From Bacteroidales bacterium (GTDB lineage: Bacteria > Bacteroidota > Bacteroidia > Bacteroidales > Muribaculaceae), in the NCBI GenBank assembly GCA_014800685.1, contig JAAVFQ010000021.1:1-64000 (forward strand): 64,000 nucleotides of DNA, given 5' to 3'. The stretch's first letter is position 1. Each line of letters starts with the position of its first letter. The position numbers were made by a program, and so were the translations under genes. This document shows positions 15,287-22,055 of this stretch, in pieces. The notes beneath the pieces were generated by a model. It ran no database searches, was not told the origin of the DNA, and was given only the letters and a program-made list of their open reading frames with translations.

Positions 15287-15543
15287 AATGGTGTGGGGAA
15301 TAACTGTTCTTCACTGTAGCCCAGTCGCTCGGCTATTAGCTTGCGTTTCAGTGCATCGGGTCGCTGTGTACCCTGTATCCACATTCGCACGGTTTGCTGG
15401 CTGCACATACATAGCTGGGCTATTTCTTCCACAAAAGCCTGCTTGGGGGCTTTGGGTGGTTCGGGTAATGCTCTGTACACATCGCCAAAGGTCGGGCAAT
15501 AGTCCGTACAGGTCATTTTTTCAACTTTTTTGCTGTTTGCCAT
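15274..15543 (-). CDS. Small helix-turn-helix phage regulator
   Basis: An 89-residue protein, the first gene of the leftward array. The helix-turn-helix reads FVEEIAQLCMCSQQTVRMWI, followed by QRPDALKRKLIAERLGY, a pattern seen in small Bacteroides phage regulators. By position it is the Cro-like counterpart of the divergent CI-like gene, about 70 nt from the predicted leftward transcription start. Confidence 0.68.
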   Translation of the reverse strand: MANSKKVEKMTCTDYCPTFGDVYRALPEPPKAPKQAFVEEIAQLCMCSQQTVRMWIQGTQRPDALKRKLIAERLGYSEEQLFPTPLCDQ

Positions 15544-15565
15544 ACTGTTTTTGATTTATTTGATG

Positions 15566-15573
15566 TATCTTTG
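15566..15573 (+). promoter_or_regulatory. Possible -7 box of the rightward repressor transcript
   Basis: TATCTTTG matches the Bacteroidota -7 element on the plus strand and would give a leader of about 145 nt to the repressor ATG, running antisense through the leftward promoter. No TTTG lies at the right distance upstream, so the assignment is weak. Confidence 0.3.
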
Positions 15574-15618
15574 CAGTGTTATAAGCTGTGAACGGGGCGT
15601 TATCAACTATTAACGCTG

Positions 15619-15650
15619 CAAATCTACAGCAAATTTTGATAAGTACCAAA
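15619..15650 (-). promoter_or_regulatory. Leftward early promoter (Bacteroidota -33/-7 type)
   Basis: On the minus strand TTTG (15647-15650) is followed after exactly 20 nt by TAGATTTG (15619-15626), a full match to the TTTG-N19-21-TAnnTTTG consensus. It would start a transcript near 15612 that enters the HTH gene at 15543 and the whole leftward array. Confidence 0.72.
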
Positions 15651-15665
15651 TATTTTATCACAATT
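15632..15665. promoter_or_regulatory. Candidate repressor operator over the leftward promoter
   Basis: An imperfect dyad with 11-nt arms, AATTTTGATAA (15632-15642) and TTATCACAATT (15655-15665), one mismatch and a 12-nt centre. It covers the -33 element of the leftward promoter. The CI-like gene starts 60 bp away, so this is the natural candidate for repressor binding. Confidence 0.55.
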
Positions 15666-15725
15666 TTTTGTGTATAGTATCGCCAAAAACGATGTAATAA
15701 ACCATAAAATAACGCATAACACTCT

Positions 15726-16247
15726 ATGAATGAGCTGGATAAAATGCGCATCGCGCTAAAAAAATTTTTTGCTGACAAAAACCTGTCGCAAACCAAAATT
15801 GCCGAAATTGTAGGCACATCACAGCAAACAGTCAGTGGGCTGTTGTCAAACCGTAATTTTGGCAAACGTACTGCACAAAAGTGGAGTGAGGCGTTTGGAC
15901 TTAACCCTGCATGGCTTATTACAGGAGAGGGCGAAATGCTGTTAGCCGACAAGGAGCGCAAAGCAACAGCTGCCGAAATTGAGCCAGTAACACAGCTGCC
16001 ACACACACCTATTACATCAAAAACGATTGTAGAGTTAGGCGTAAATGCTGTGGCTACGCAAATACTGGAACTGGTGCAGAATGGCGAGCTATATACGAAA
16101 AAGCAAGTGGCAAAGTTGGAGGATAAAATCAGCCAGCAGGAAAAAATAATTAACGAACTTAACCGCGAAATCGGCTCACTACGCGCACAGCTTAACCAGT
16201 GTAATGTTACTGCACCTGCCGAACAGTCAAAACATACCGAACAATGA
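15726..16247 (+). CDS. CI-like phage repressor (XRE family)
   Basis: A 173-residue protein with an N-terminal helix-turn-helix (NLSQTKIAEIVGTSQQTVSG, residues 19-38) and the sequel FGLNPAWLITGEGEML usual in Bacteroides phage repressors. The C-terminal half is a coiled coil (VAKLEDKISQQEKIINELNR) that probably multimerises; no S24 peptidase dyad is visible, so RecA-driven self-cleavage is unlikely. It is divergent from the early array, the classical lysogeny position. Confidence 0.85.
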   Translation: MNELDKMRIALKKFFADKNLSQTKIAEIVGTSQQTVSGLLSNRNFGKRTAQKWSEAFGLNPAWLITGEGEMLLADKERKATAAEIEPVTQLPHTPITSKTIVELGVNAVATQILELVQNGELYTKKQVAKLEDKISQQEKIINELNREIGSLRAQLNQCNVTAPAEQSKHTEQ

Positions 16248-16483
16248 ATGCAATATATACAAAAGCAATAGAAGCCCTGCTGGGGGTTATTAAGCAGCAG
16301 GCACAAAAAATGCCTGTAACAGGCGAAAACCTGCAACAGGCATTACTTGATGTTGAAATAGCTTTAGACCGTGCCAGCACGGAAGCTGCACCAGCTGGCA
16401 GGATAGCAGAGCTGCTGAACCTGCGAGGACAATTATTGTCGGTTGAAAAACTTACCTATTATGCCCAGCCCTGCCAGTATTGA
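16244..16483 (+). CDS. Hypothetical small helical protein of the repressor operon
   Basis: A 79-residue helical protein whose ATG overlaps the repressor stop by 4 bp. Segments LLGVIKQQAQKM and NLQQALLDVEIALDRAS suggest a helical bundle. No family recognised. Position implies co-expression with the repressor in the lysogen. Confidence 0.6.
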   Translation: MNAIYTKAIEALLGVIKQQAQKMPVTGENLQQALLDVEIALDRASTEAAPAGRIAELLNLRGQLLSVEKLTYYAQPCQY

Positions 16484-16796
16484 AATAAACAGGGGAATAA
16501 AGGAGCGTTTCTATAAAGCTATTGTGGCACTGATAGAGCGCAAAGCCCTTAAGGGTCGGCAAACATATTGCCGCCTGTATGATATAGACAAGCGTAATTT
16601 TTATGCACAGGAAAAAGACCTACAGGAAGCAAAGCTAAAGTTATACTGGCTTGTGCCGCTGGTTACGGAATATGGTATTAGCGCACACTGGCTGCTTACT
16701 GGCACAGGCAGAATGTTTGAACCCATAGCACAGCGAAAGCAGCGAGAAAGTGCCTACGATAAAGAAACAGGGTTGCCCACTACTGGGGAACCGTAA
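16461..16796 (+). CDS. Second HTH-like regulator of the repressor operon
   Basis: The ATG at 16461 (MPSPASIEINRG) is preferred over the TTG used in the track. The 111-residue protein has a helical N-terminus (KERFYKAIVALIERKALKGR) and then YGISAHWLLTGTGRMFEP, which parallels AWLITGEGEML of the repressor. This suggests a related domain, perhaps an antagonist or partner of the repressor. Its end overlaps the convergent integrase gene by 17 bp. Confidence 0.62.
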   Translation: MPSPASIEINRGIKERFYKAIVALIERKALKGRQTYCRLYDIDKRNFYAQEKDLQEAKLKLYWLVPLVTEYGISAHWLLTGTGRMFEPIAQRKQRESAYDKETGLPTTGEP

Positions 16797-18045
16797 AGCC
16801 TACCAGCTCCAGCACCCTTTTATTTGCTGCGTCCTGCTGGCTGTAATCCCTATCAATGTAAATGTCCGTTACGCGCATTTGCTCGTCCACGTGGTTTAAT
16901 GCTTCGTGTATTGTAGCTTTATCCACAGCTGCCTTATTTCGTGCCAGTGTCGCCCACGTATGCCGTGCTGCATAAAACTCCAAATCATCAACCTTAACGC
17001 TGTCCATTGCGCCTATAACTTTCAAGCCGCGATTTATATTTGCGTTCATTGTGTGGTAGCTGTTATATCGCCTGTGAAAGTTAAACACTCTTTCGCCTGT
17101 CGGGTCTAAATACTTTTCCACAAGCGGACGCACGCACGGCTCAACCTTAATGCTTATTTTGGCTTCGTCAGCACGCCTGCTGCGTGTTTTGGTACGTTTG
17201 TAGGTTATACGCTCTCCGTCATATTCCACAGCATTATATAAATCTACGCTGTTCATACCTATAAGCCCAAAGGAAAGCAGGAACACATCGCGTGCAGTGG
17301 TTACTCTGCTATCCACCGTTCTGCCGTCAGGCACGCGCATAATGGCTTGCAGCTGCTCAACTGTAATGCTGCGTTTGCGTGTTAAAGGCTGTTTGGGTAC
17401 TTTGAACCGCTTGAAAGGGCTTAAGGGTATGCGAATAATACCTGCGTCCTCGTCATTGTATCGCTCCTTTGCCTTGTTGTGCAGTATGCGTACTGCACCC
17501 AAATAGGAGCTGGGGGCGCGTTCACCCTTAACCCTGTTTGGACGTGCTGGCTCGTTTACAATAAATGCGTGAAATTCCTCCAGCAGCTTAACTGTAATTT
17601 CGCTTATGTCCAAATGGTCGCGCTTAAGAAACCTTTTAAGGGCTACCAGTGCCGACCTGTAATAAAGTGCAGTGCCGACCCTGCCAGCAGCCTTTGTTTC
17701 CTCAACCACATCTTCGCCAAACCGTATAAAGTCCAGCCTAAATACTCCGTGCTGCTTTTCATAGCTGCGTATGTATGCGCACACCTCGTCCACTGTCATT
17801 ACCTGCGCCCTTACTGGTGGTATGGTAGCTGCTATTTGTTGGTACTGCTCAACCTCTTTTTTTAGCTGGTCGTTAATGGCTGCGTTTTTAATCTTTAGAC
17901 CGCGTGTAAGGTCTTTGGCAGTAACGAACACGTTTGTTGCCACGTGCCGCTTCTGCCTGTTGTGGGTAATTCTAATCTTTACATTGTAAGTGCCGTCCTC
18001 TTTTTTGTGGTGGGCGTACACTACAGCCTTAAATGTTGTTGCCAT
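16780..18045 (-). CDS. int: Tyrosine-type phage integrase
   Basis: A 421-residue integrase of the Bacteroidota type. Residues 1-110 are an arm-binding and linker region (KKEDGTYNVKIRITHNRQKR), then a SAM-like core-binding domain and a catalytic domain. The RHTWATLAR box (second Arg and His) and the nucleophile Tyr in VTDIYIDRDYS are present. The first catalytic Arg, normally in a GLRxSE context, is replaced by Asn in LIGMNSVDLYN, as in some conjugative-transposon integrases that also lack it. It ends facing the repressor operon and starts 150 bp from tRNA-Arg, which makes the tRNA the likely attachment gene. Confidence 0.92.
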   Translation of the reverse strand: MATTFKAVVYAHHKKEDGTYNVKIRITHNRQKRHVATNVFVTAKDLTRGLKIKNAAINDQLKKEVEQYQQIAATIPPVRAQVMTVDEVCAYIRSYEKQHGVFRLDFIRFGEDVVEETKAAGRVGTALYYRSALVALKRFLKRDHLDISEITVKLLEEFHAFIVNEPARPNRVKGERAPSSYLGAVRILHNKAKERYNDEDAGIIRIPLSPFKRFKVPKQPLTRKRSITVEQLQAIMRVPDGRTVDSRVTTARDVFLLSFGLIGMNSVDLYNAVEYDGERITYKRTKTRSRRADEAKISIKVEPCVRPLVEKYLDPTGERVFNFHRRYNSYHTMNANINRGLKVIGAMDSVKVDDLEFYAARHTWATLARNKAAVDKATIHEALNHVDEQMRVTDIYIDRDYSQQDAANKRVLELVGFTVPQ

Positions 18046-18122
18046 AATATGCCTTGTTACTGCGAATAAACAATGCCTGTGGCTGGTGTTCTACTGTGGA
18101 ACATTTGAGCCACATTTTGCCG

Positions 18123-18157
18123 CAAAGTTAGCTACAGGGGCATATAAGTGCAGCAAA
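18123..18157 (-). promoter_or_regulatory. Probable integrase promoter
   Basis: TAACTTTG (18123-18130 on the minus strand) lies 78 bp before the int start. The nearest TTTG (18154-18157) is 23 nt upstream, slightly longer than usual, so the match is good at -7 and approximate at -33. It is downstream of the tRNA terminator, giving int its own start. Confidence 0.5.
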
Positions 18158-18193
18158 AAGGGTTACTAACTTTTGAAAGTAGTAACCCTTTTT
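18155..18193 (-). terminator. Terminator of tRNA-Arg
   Basis: A perfect 14-bp stem (AAAAAGGGTTACTA with its complement) around an 11-nt loop, beginning two bases after the tRNA 3' end and ending in a T run on the minus strand. It would end the tRNA transcript. The loop contains a 14-mer also found at 2626. Confidence 0.8.
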
Positions 18194-18194
18194 G

Positions 18195-18266
18195 TACTCC
18201 CGAAGGGAATCGAACCCTTATCAAAAGAACCGGAATCTTTCATTCTATCCATTGAACTACAGGAGC
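18195..18266 (-). tRNA. tRNA-Arg (CCG), probable prophage attachment gene
   Basis: The minus strand folds as a full cloverleaf: acceptor GCTCCTG with CGGGAGT (two wobble pairs), D arm with AATGGAT, anticodon stem AAAGA/TCTTT around loop TTCCGGT with anticodon CCG, and a T arm AAGGG-TTCGATT-CCCTT. The discriminator is A; CCA is not encoded. The integrase gene starts 150 bp beyond its 3' end, the usual arrangement when a phage integrates into the 3' part of a tRNA gene. Confidence 0.92.
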
Positions 18267-18341
18267 TTACATATTTTATATTTTTATCGGCTCTCTTGCC
18301 GATTTTGTGGGCTGGTGCATTTTTGTTATTTTTGTACACGA

Positions 18342-18381
18342 GCACCGGAATCTTCTATTTTATCCATTAAACTACGGGTGC
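18342..18381 (-). pseudogene. tRNA-Arg remnant, 3' half lost
   Basis: This 40-nt stretch repeats the 5' half of a tRNA-Arg: acceptor GCACCCG, D arm GTTTAATGGATAAAAT and the anticodon arm up to ATTCCGG. It then jumps directly to GGTGC, which could pair with the first five acceptor bases. The anticodon 3' strand, variable loop and T arm are missing. It looks like a tRNA gene that lost about 30 nt by recombination between two CCGG-like segments. It cannot make a normal tRNA. Confidence 0.7.
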
Positions 18382-18629
18382 CTCTTGGCCGGTCTGCCCT
18401 CAGTTTCCTTTCGGGCTACCTTTTCCACTTGCAAAATTACTATTTTTATTTGACTTCAACCCTATTTTTTATAAAAAAATCTCACCTCTTCTCTTTATCT
18501 CCTGACTATAAGACACATACACCAACACCTTCCCATCAGCCACATCCGTATTCTCCCTCACCGATTCCCTCTCCATCTTTCCGCGACGCTCCCGGAGTAA
18601 ATTCCATACACATTCCTTGCCACTTAATG
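18382..18629. other. Intergenic region between tRNA-Arg and ung
   Basis: No gene is visible here. The stretch is pyrimidine-rich on the plus strand (repeated CTCACC, CCTTCC and similar), with a leftward promoter-like box near its left end and the ung promoter beyond its right end. It marks the change from phage to host sequence. Confidence 0.5.
18432..18460 (-). promoter_or_regulatory. Possible tRNA promoter
   Basis: TAATTTTG (18432-18439, minus strand) lies 50 bp upstream of the tRNA remnant. The -33 box is weak (GTTG at 17 nt). It would make one transcript through the remnant and the intact tRNA-Arg. Confidence 0.4.
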
Positions 18630-18659
18630 CTTGACTTTCACGATTTTTTGTTAACTTTG
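18630..18659 (+). promoter_or_regulatory. Promoter of ung
   Basis: TAACTTTG at 18652-18659 is preceded by CTTG at 18630-18633 (18-nt spacing). The predicted start lies about 45 nt before the ung ATG. Confidence 0.55.
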
Positions 18660-18712
18660 CAAGTATTGAAACCTAATTTACTCATATTTTAATTTCTGAA
18701 TTTTCTTACGCT

Positions 18713-19381
18713 ATGAATGTAAGAATAGAAGATGGATGGAAAGAGCTCCTCAGCGACGTGTTCTCTTCAAAGCAGTTTGAGCAGCTTGCTGAGAGGGTAA
18801 AATCAGAATATGCCTCTATGCCGCAGAGGATTTATCCTCCCGCTTCGCTCATCTTCAATGCCTTTGACCTATGCCCGCTATCCAAGACACGCGTGGTAAT
18901 TGTAGGCCAAGATCCTTATCATGGCCCCGGCCAAGCCAATGGGCTCGCGTTTTCGGTTAATCCGGGCATACCTCTCCCTCCCTCTCTTCTGAATATTTTC
19001 AAGGAGGTAACCGCCGACACAGGTGCCGAAATGCCTGCCGACGGCGACCTCTCACGATGGGCACGGCAGGGGGTGCTTCTCCTAAACTCATCTCTAACGG
19101 TCAGGGAGCATGCCCCCAAGTCTCACGCCTCTATCGGGTGGAGCGAATTTACTGATGTCGTAATCCGTCGGCTGGCTGAGGCTCGTGAGCACCTCGTTTT
19201 TCTCCTGTGGGGCGCCGACGCCATCAGAAAGGGGAGCGCCATAGATCCCTCTCGCCATCTCGTGCTTACCTCCCCCCACCCCTCCCCACTCTCGGCTCAC
19301 AGAGGTTTTTTCGGCAATCATCACTTCTCGCAGACCAATGACTTTCTGAGAGCTAACGGTCTCGACCCTATTATATGGTGA
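18713..19381 (+). CDS. ung: Uracil-DNA glycosylase, family 1
   Basis: A 222-residue UNG that removes uracil from DNA as the first step of base excision repair. The water-activating motif GQDPYHGPGQANGLAFSV is complete, and the C-terminal SPHPSPLSAHRGFFG carries the catalytic His and the minor-groove loop. Length is normal. It is the first host gene to the right of the tRNA and has its own promoter. Confidence 0.97.
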   Translation: MNVRIEDGWKELLSDVFSSKQFEQLAERVKSEYASMPQRIYPPASLIFNAFDLCPLSKTRVVIVGQDPYHGPGQANGLAFSVNPGIPLPPSLLNIFKEVTADTGAEMPADGDLSRWARQGVLLLNSSLTVREHAPKSHASIGWSEFTDVVIRRLAEAREHLVFLLWGADAIRKGSAIDPSRHLVLTSPHPSPLSAHRGFFGNHHFSQTNDFLRANGLDPIIW

Positions 19382-19705
19382 TTGTGCTCGGACTCTTTCT
19401 CCTTAGTTTAACCTTTATGTAAGTATTGAAAATTAATTTATACTATATTCGCGCTAATTTTTTAAGTAAGTGAGAAAAACTAATGTACATATAAAACGAA
19501 GTAATTTTGGAGATAATTTCGCGGCGAAACGAAGGAAGATATAAGAATATCTGACTGAGTGACAACGCGAAATTAGCCCAAAAGGGCAAGTTTTATTGTA
19601 CAAGAGTTTTCATCTCATATATCGTTTAATTTTGAAGATAGTATAAAAGATTTTTCAACTCATATTATCGTTTAATTTTGAAGACTTACTTATAACCTAC
19701 CCTAT
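19382..19705. other. Intergenic region with two repeat types
   Basis: No gene is seen. It holds one copy of a dispersed element (19466-19519; core GTGAGAAAAA then AACGAAGTAATTTTGGAGATA) whose second copy lies at 21371-21420. Further on is a tandem pair of ATCGTTTAATTTTGAAGA (19621-19638 and 19667-19684), 46 bp apart. An inverted GCCCAAAAGGGC lies between them. Confidence 0.6.
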
Positions 19706-20098
19706 ATGACTATTCAGGAAAGAAAAGAAATAATGCTGAAAGCGCGCGCAGAAGGCTATAACTGCGCCCAGTCTCTCCTTCTCGCTTTTGAAGATCGCCT
19801 CCCTCTGCAGCGCGATGAACTGGCAGCTCTCGCCGCTTCGCTCGGAGCAGGACTCGGTTGCGGTGAAATATGCGGCGTCGCCAATGCCATGTCTATTGCC
19901 AAAGGGCTATCCCTCAAGGCCTCCACGCCCGATATGAAGGTGCAGACCATGAAGGAGGGAGCCGCTCTCGCCCGCCGCTTTGAAGAACTCAACGGCGCTC
20001 TCAGATGCGCTGACCTGAAGGGCGTCCCCGGTAAAAAGACTTGCAACGAGCTCATTGCTGACGGCGTAGAAATCCTTGATGCCGCTCTCCCTCTATGA
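19706..20098 (+). CDS. C_GCAxxG_C_C family redox-type protein
   Basis: A 130-residue protein with the family pattern: YNCAQSLLLAF (first Cys), LGAGLGCGEICGVANAM (GCGxxCG/A box) and later Cys residues in LRCADLKGVPGKKTC. Members are small, cysteine-rich and presumed to bind a metal cluster or act in redox chemistry; no substrate is known. It overlaps the next gene by 4 bp and so forms a pair with it. Confidence 0.85.
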   Translation: MTIQERKEIMLKARAEGYNCAQSLLLAFEDRLPLQRDELAALAASLGAGLGCGEICGVANAMSIAKGLSLKASTPDMKVQTMKEGAALARRFEELNGALRCADLKGVPGKKTCNELIADGVEILDAALPL

Positions 20099-21339
20099 GT
20101 CGCCTCCTTAAGCTTTTTCTCGCGGCGCTCTGCCTCTCTGCCGTTGCCCCGATATCTGCCGCCGACCCGTTGAAAACTGAAATTTTCAACGATGCTTTCC
20201 GCACTCTTAAGGTGCAGAAAGATGAGGATTTCTTCGCCCTGCCTGTGATTAGACTTGGCTCTGACGATGTCCTCACTTTCTCTTTTGACGAAATGGGCGA
20301 TGACTATTCCCTCCTCGAATATAGGCTCGTGCACTGCAACGCCGACTGGAAGCCATCCTCGCTCCTCGACTCCGAGATTGTGGCTCGTTTCAATTCTGCA
20401 AAGGTGGAAGACTATGCCTTCTCTTCCAACACCTATATCCATTTCGTCAACTATCGCATTTCTATCCCTAACGACGACATTTCTCCTCTCGTCTCCGGCA
20501 ATTATATCCTCCAGGTTTTCCCGGAGAATAATCCTGACGAAGTCTTGCTGCAGGCGCGGTTTGCCGTTTCGGAGGAGAGCATCGGCGTCAGTGGGCGCGC
20601 CTCATCTCATACCGACCGCGGCTCTGCCGGCCCTTTTCAGCAACTCTCTTTCACTCTCTCTGCCCCTAAACTCGACATCAGAGACCCCTTCTCCGAACTA
20701 ATCGTTGTGGCTGCACAAAATGAAGCCCCGGAATCCATCCGCTACATTCGCGCTCCTCTTCGGGCCTCCAATCATGAAATAGTATACGAGCATCTCCCTG
20801 ACCTCATATTCCCTGCCGGCAACGAGTTCAGAAGATTTGAATCTGTGAGGGTTGACTATCCGGGTATGCACATCGACTCCATCACATTCGCTGAACCGGC
20901 CTATCACGTCTGGCTCGCTCCTGACTTCCCACGCGCCGACTCGGAATATCTCTACGACTCTACTCAGCACGGCAGATTCCTTGTGCGGGAGCATAACGCT
21001 ACTGACTCCGACCTCGCCGCAGACTATCTCGTCACTCACTTCTCTCTCAAGGCTCCATACGTTAAGGATAGGGACATTTTCGTGCAAGGAGAGTTTTCCG
21101 CCTTCTCTCTCGATAAGGCCTATAAGATGTATTACGACTTTGAAGACAGGGCTTACCATCTCAGTCTGCCGCTAAAGCAGGGCTCATACAACTATCGCTA
21201 CTTCTCTCCTCAGGCACCATCTGCCATTGAAGGCGACAAGCATGAGACAAGCAACGAATATTCCGTGCGAGTATATTACCGCACTCCGGGCGCAAGAGCA
21301 GACCGCCTTATCGCCACTGCTCAGTTCATTTCTCAATGA
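20095..21339 (+). CDS. Type IX secretion system plug-like protein (DUF5103)
   Basis: A 414-residue exported protein with a signal peptide (LLKLFLAALCLSAVAPISA). The N-terminal domain shows the DUF5103 pattern DDVLTFSFDEMGDDYSLLEY followed by LVHCNADWKPSSL, and the C-terminal domain ends with beta-rich repeats (YYDFEDRAYHLSLPLKQGSY). In characterised T9SS members a protein of this family plugs the SprA translocon. Whether this organism has a full T9SS cannot be seen here, so plug-like is the safer name. Confidence 0.85.
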   Translation: MSRLLKLFLAALCLSAVAPISAADPLKTEIFNDAFRTLKVQKDEDFFALPVIRLGSDDVLTFSFDEMGDDYSLLEYRLVHCNADWKPSSLLDSEIVARFNSAKVEDYAFSSNTYIHFVNYRISIPNDDISPLVSGNYILQVFPENNPDEVLLQARFAVSEESIGVSGRASSHTDRGSAGPFQQLSFTLSAPKLDIRDPFSELIVVAAQNEAPESIRYIRAPLRASNHEIVYEHLPDLIFPAGNEFRRFESVRVDYPGMHIDSITFAEPAYHVWLAPDFPRADSEYLYDSTQHGRFLVREHNATDSDLAADYLVTHFSLKAPYVKDRDIFVQGEFSAFSLDKAYKMYYDFEDRAYHLSLPLKQGSYNYRYFSPQAPSAIEGDKHETSNEYSVRVYYRTPGARADRLIATAQFISQ

Positions 21340-21370
21340 CGCTTCGCGAGCAGTGTAATTTAATTTACGA

Positions 21371-21420
21371 ATGAGTGAGAAAAATTAATAAGAACGAAGT
21401 GATTTTGGAGATATTTTTCG
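21371..21420 (+). repeat. Second copy of the dispersed intergenic repeat
   Basis: It aligns to 19466-19519 with GAGTGAGAAAAA, then AACGAAGTGATTTTGGAGATA, differing by a few bases and a short indel. Both copies lie in rightward intergenic spacers, which suggests a small mobile or regulatory element of this genome. Confidence 0.6.
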
Positions 21421-21446
21421 ACCTTACTTAATAAATAGATTTCGGC

Positions 21447-22040
21447 ATGATACAGATAAAAGACACTATAGTCTCCCTTGACCTCATAGAAGAATTCTTC
21501 TGCTGCGACATTGATGCCTGCCACGGCGACTGCTGTGTGGAGGGAGATGCCGGCGCGCCACTCTCCGAGAAGGAATTGGAAACGATTAAGCATATCCTTC
21601 CCCAAGTCAAAGACTTCCTCTCTCCCGCCGGATTAAACGTTATCAATGAAGAGGGTCCCGCATATCTCGACCCCGACGGCGACCTGGTGACAGCTCTTAT
21701 TGACGGGGCTGCATGCGCTTTTACCGGATTTGGCCCCGACGGCAGATGCTATTGCGCTCTCGAAAAGGCTTGCGAGGCCGGATGCTCTGACTTCCGTAAG
21801 CCCGCTTCCTGCGCCCTTTATCCCGTCAGAATTAAGAAATATCCCTCCTTCACTGCCGTCAATCTCCATAAATGGAAAATCTGCAAACCGGCTTTCGCCC
21901 TCGGTCGCAAACTTAACCTCCGGGCTTATCAGTTCCTTCAGGGCCCTCTCACCGACTTCTTCGGCAAAGAATGGTATGACGAGCTCTGTCTGACTGCCGA
22001 CGAATATCTGAAAGCTAAAGAGGCCGGGATGCTACCTTGA
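21447..22040 (+). CDS. DUF3109 family cysteine-rich protein
   Basis: A 197-residue protein with many conserved cysteines: CCDIDACHGDCC near residues 19-30, then ACAFTGFGPDGRCYCALEKA and CSDFRKPASCALYPVRI. The pattern resembles Fe-S or zinc-binding YkgJ-like proteins. DUF3109 has no proven function. It lies between the T9SS plug-like gene and cls and is transcribed with them. Confidence 0.88.
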   Translation: MIQIKDTIVSLDLIEEFFCCDIDACHGDCCVEGDAGAPLSEKELETIKHILPQVKDFLSPAGLNVINEEGPAYLDPDGDLVTALIDGAACAFTGFGPDGRCYCALEKACEAGCSDFRKPASCALYPVRIKKYPSFTAVNLHKWKICKPAFALGRKLNLRAYQFLQGPLTDFFGKEWYDELCLTADEYLKAKEAGMLP

Positions 22041-22055
22041 TTCTTTTCCATACCT

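Noticed and set aside
15521-16336. 271-aa reverse ORF opposite the repressor
   Set aside because: It is antisense to the clear HTH repressor and reads as a Ser/Cys/Phe-rich shadow.
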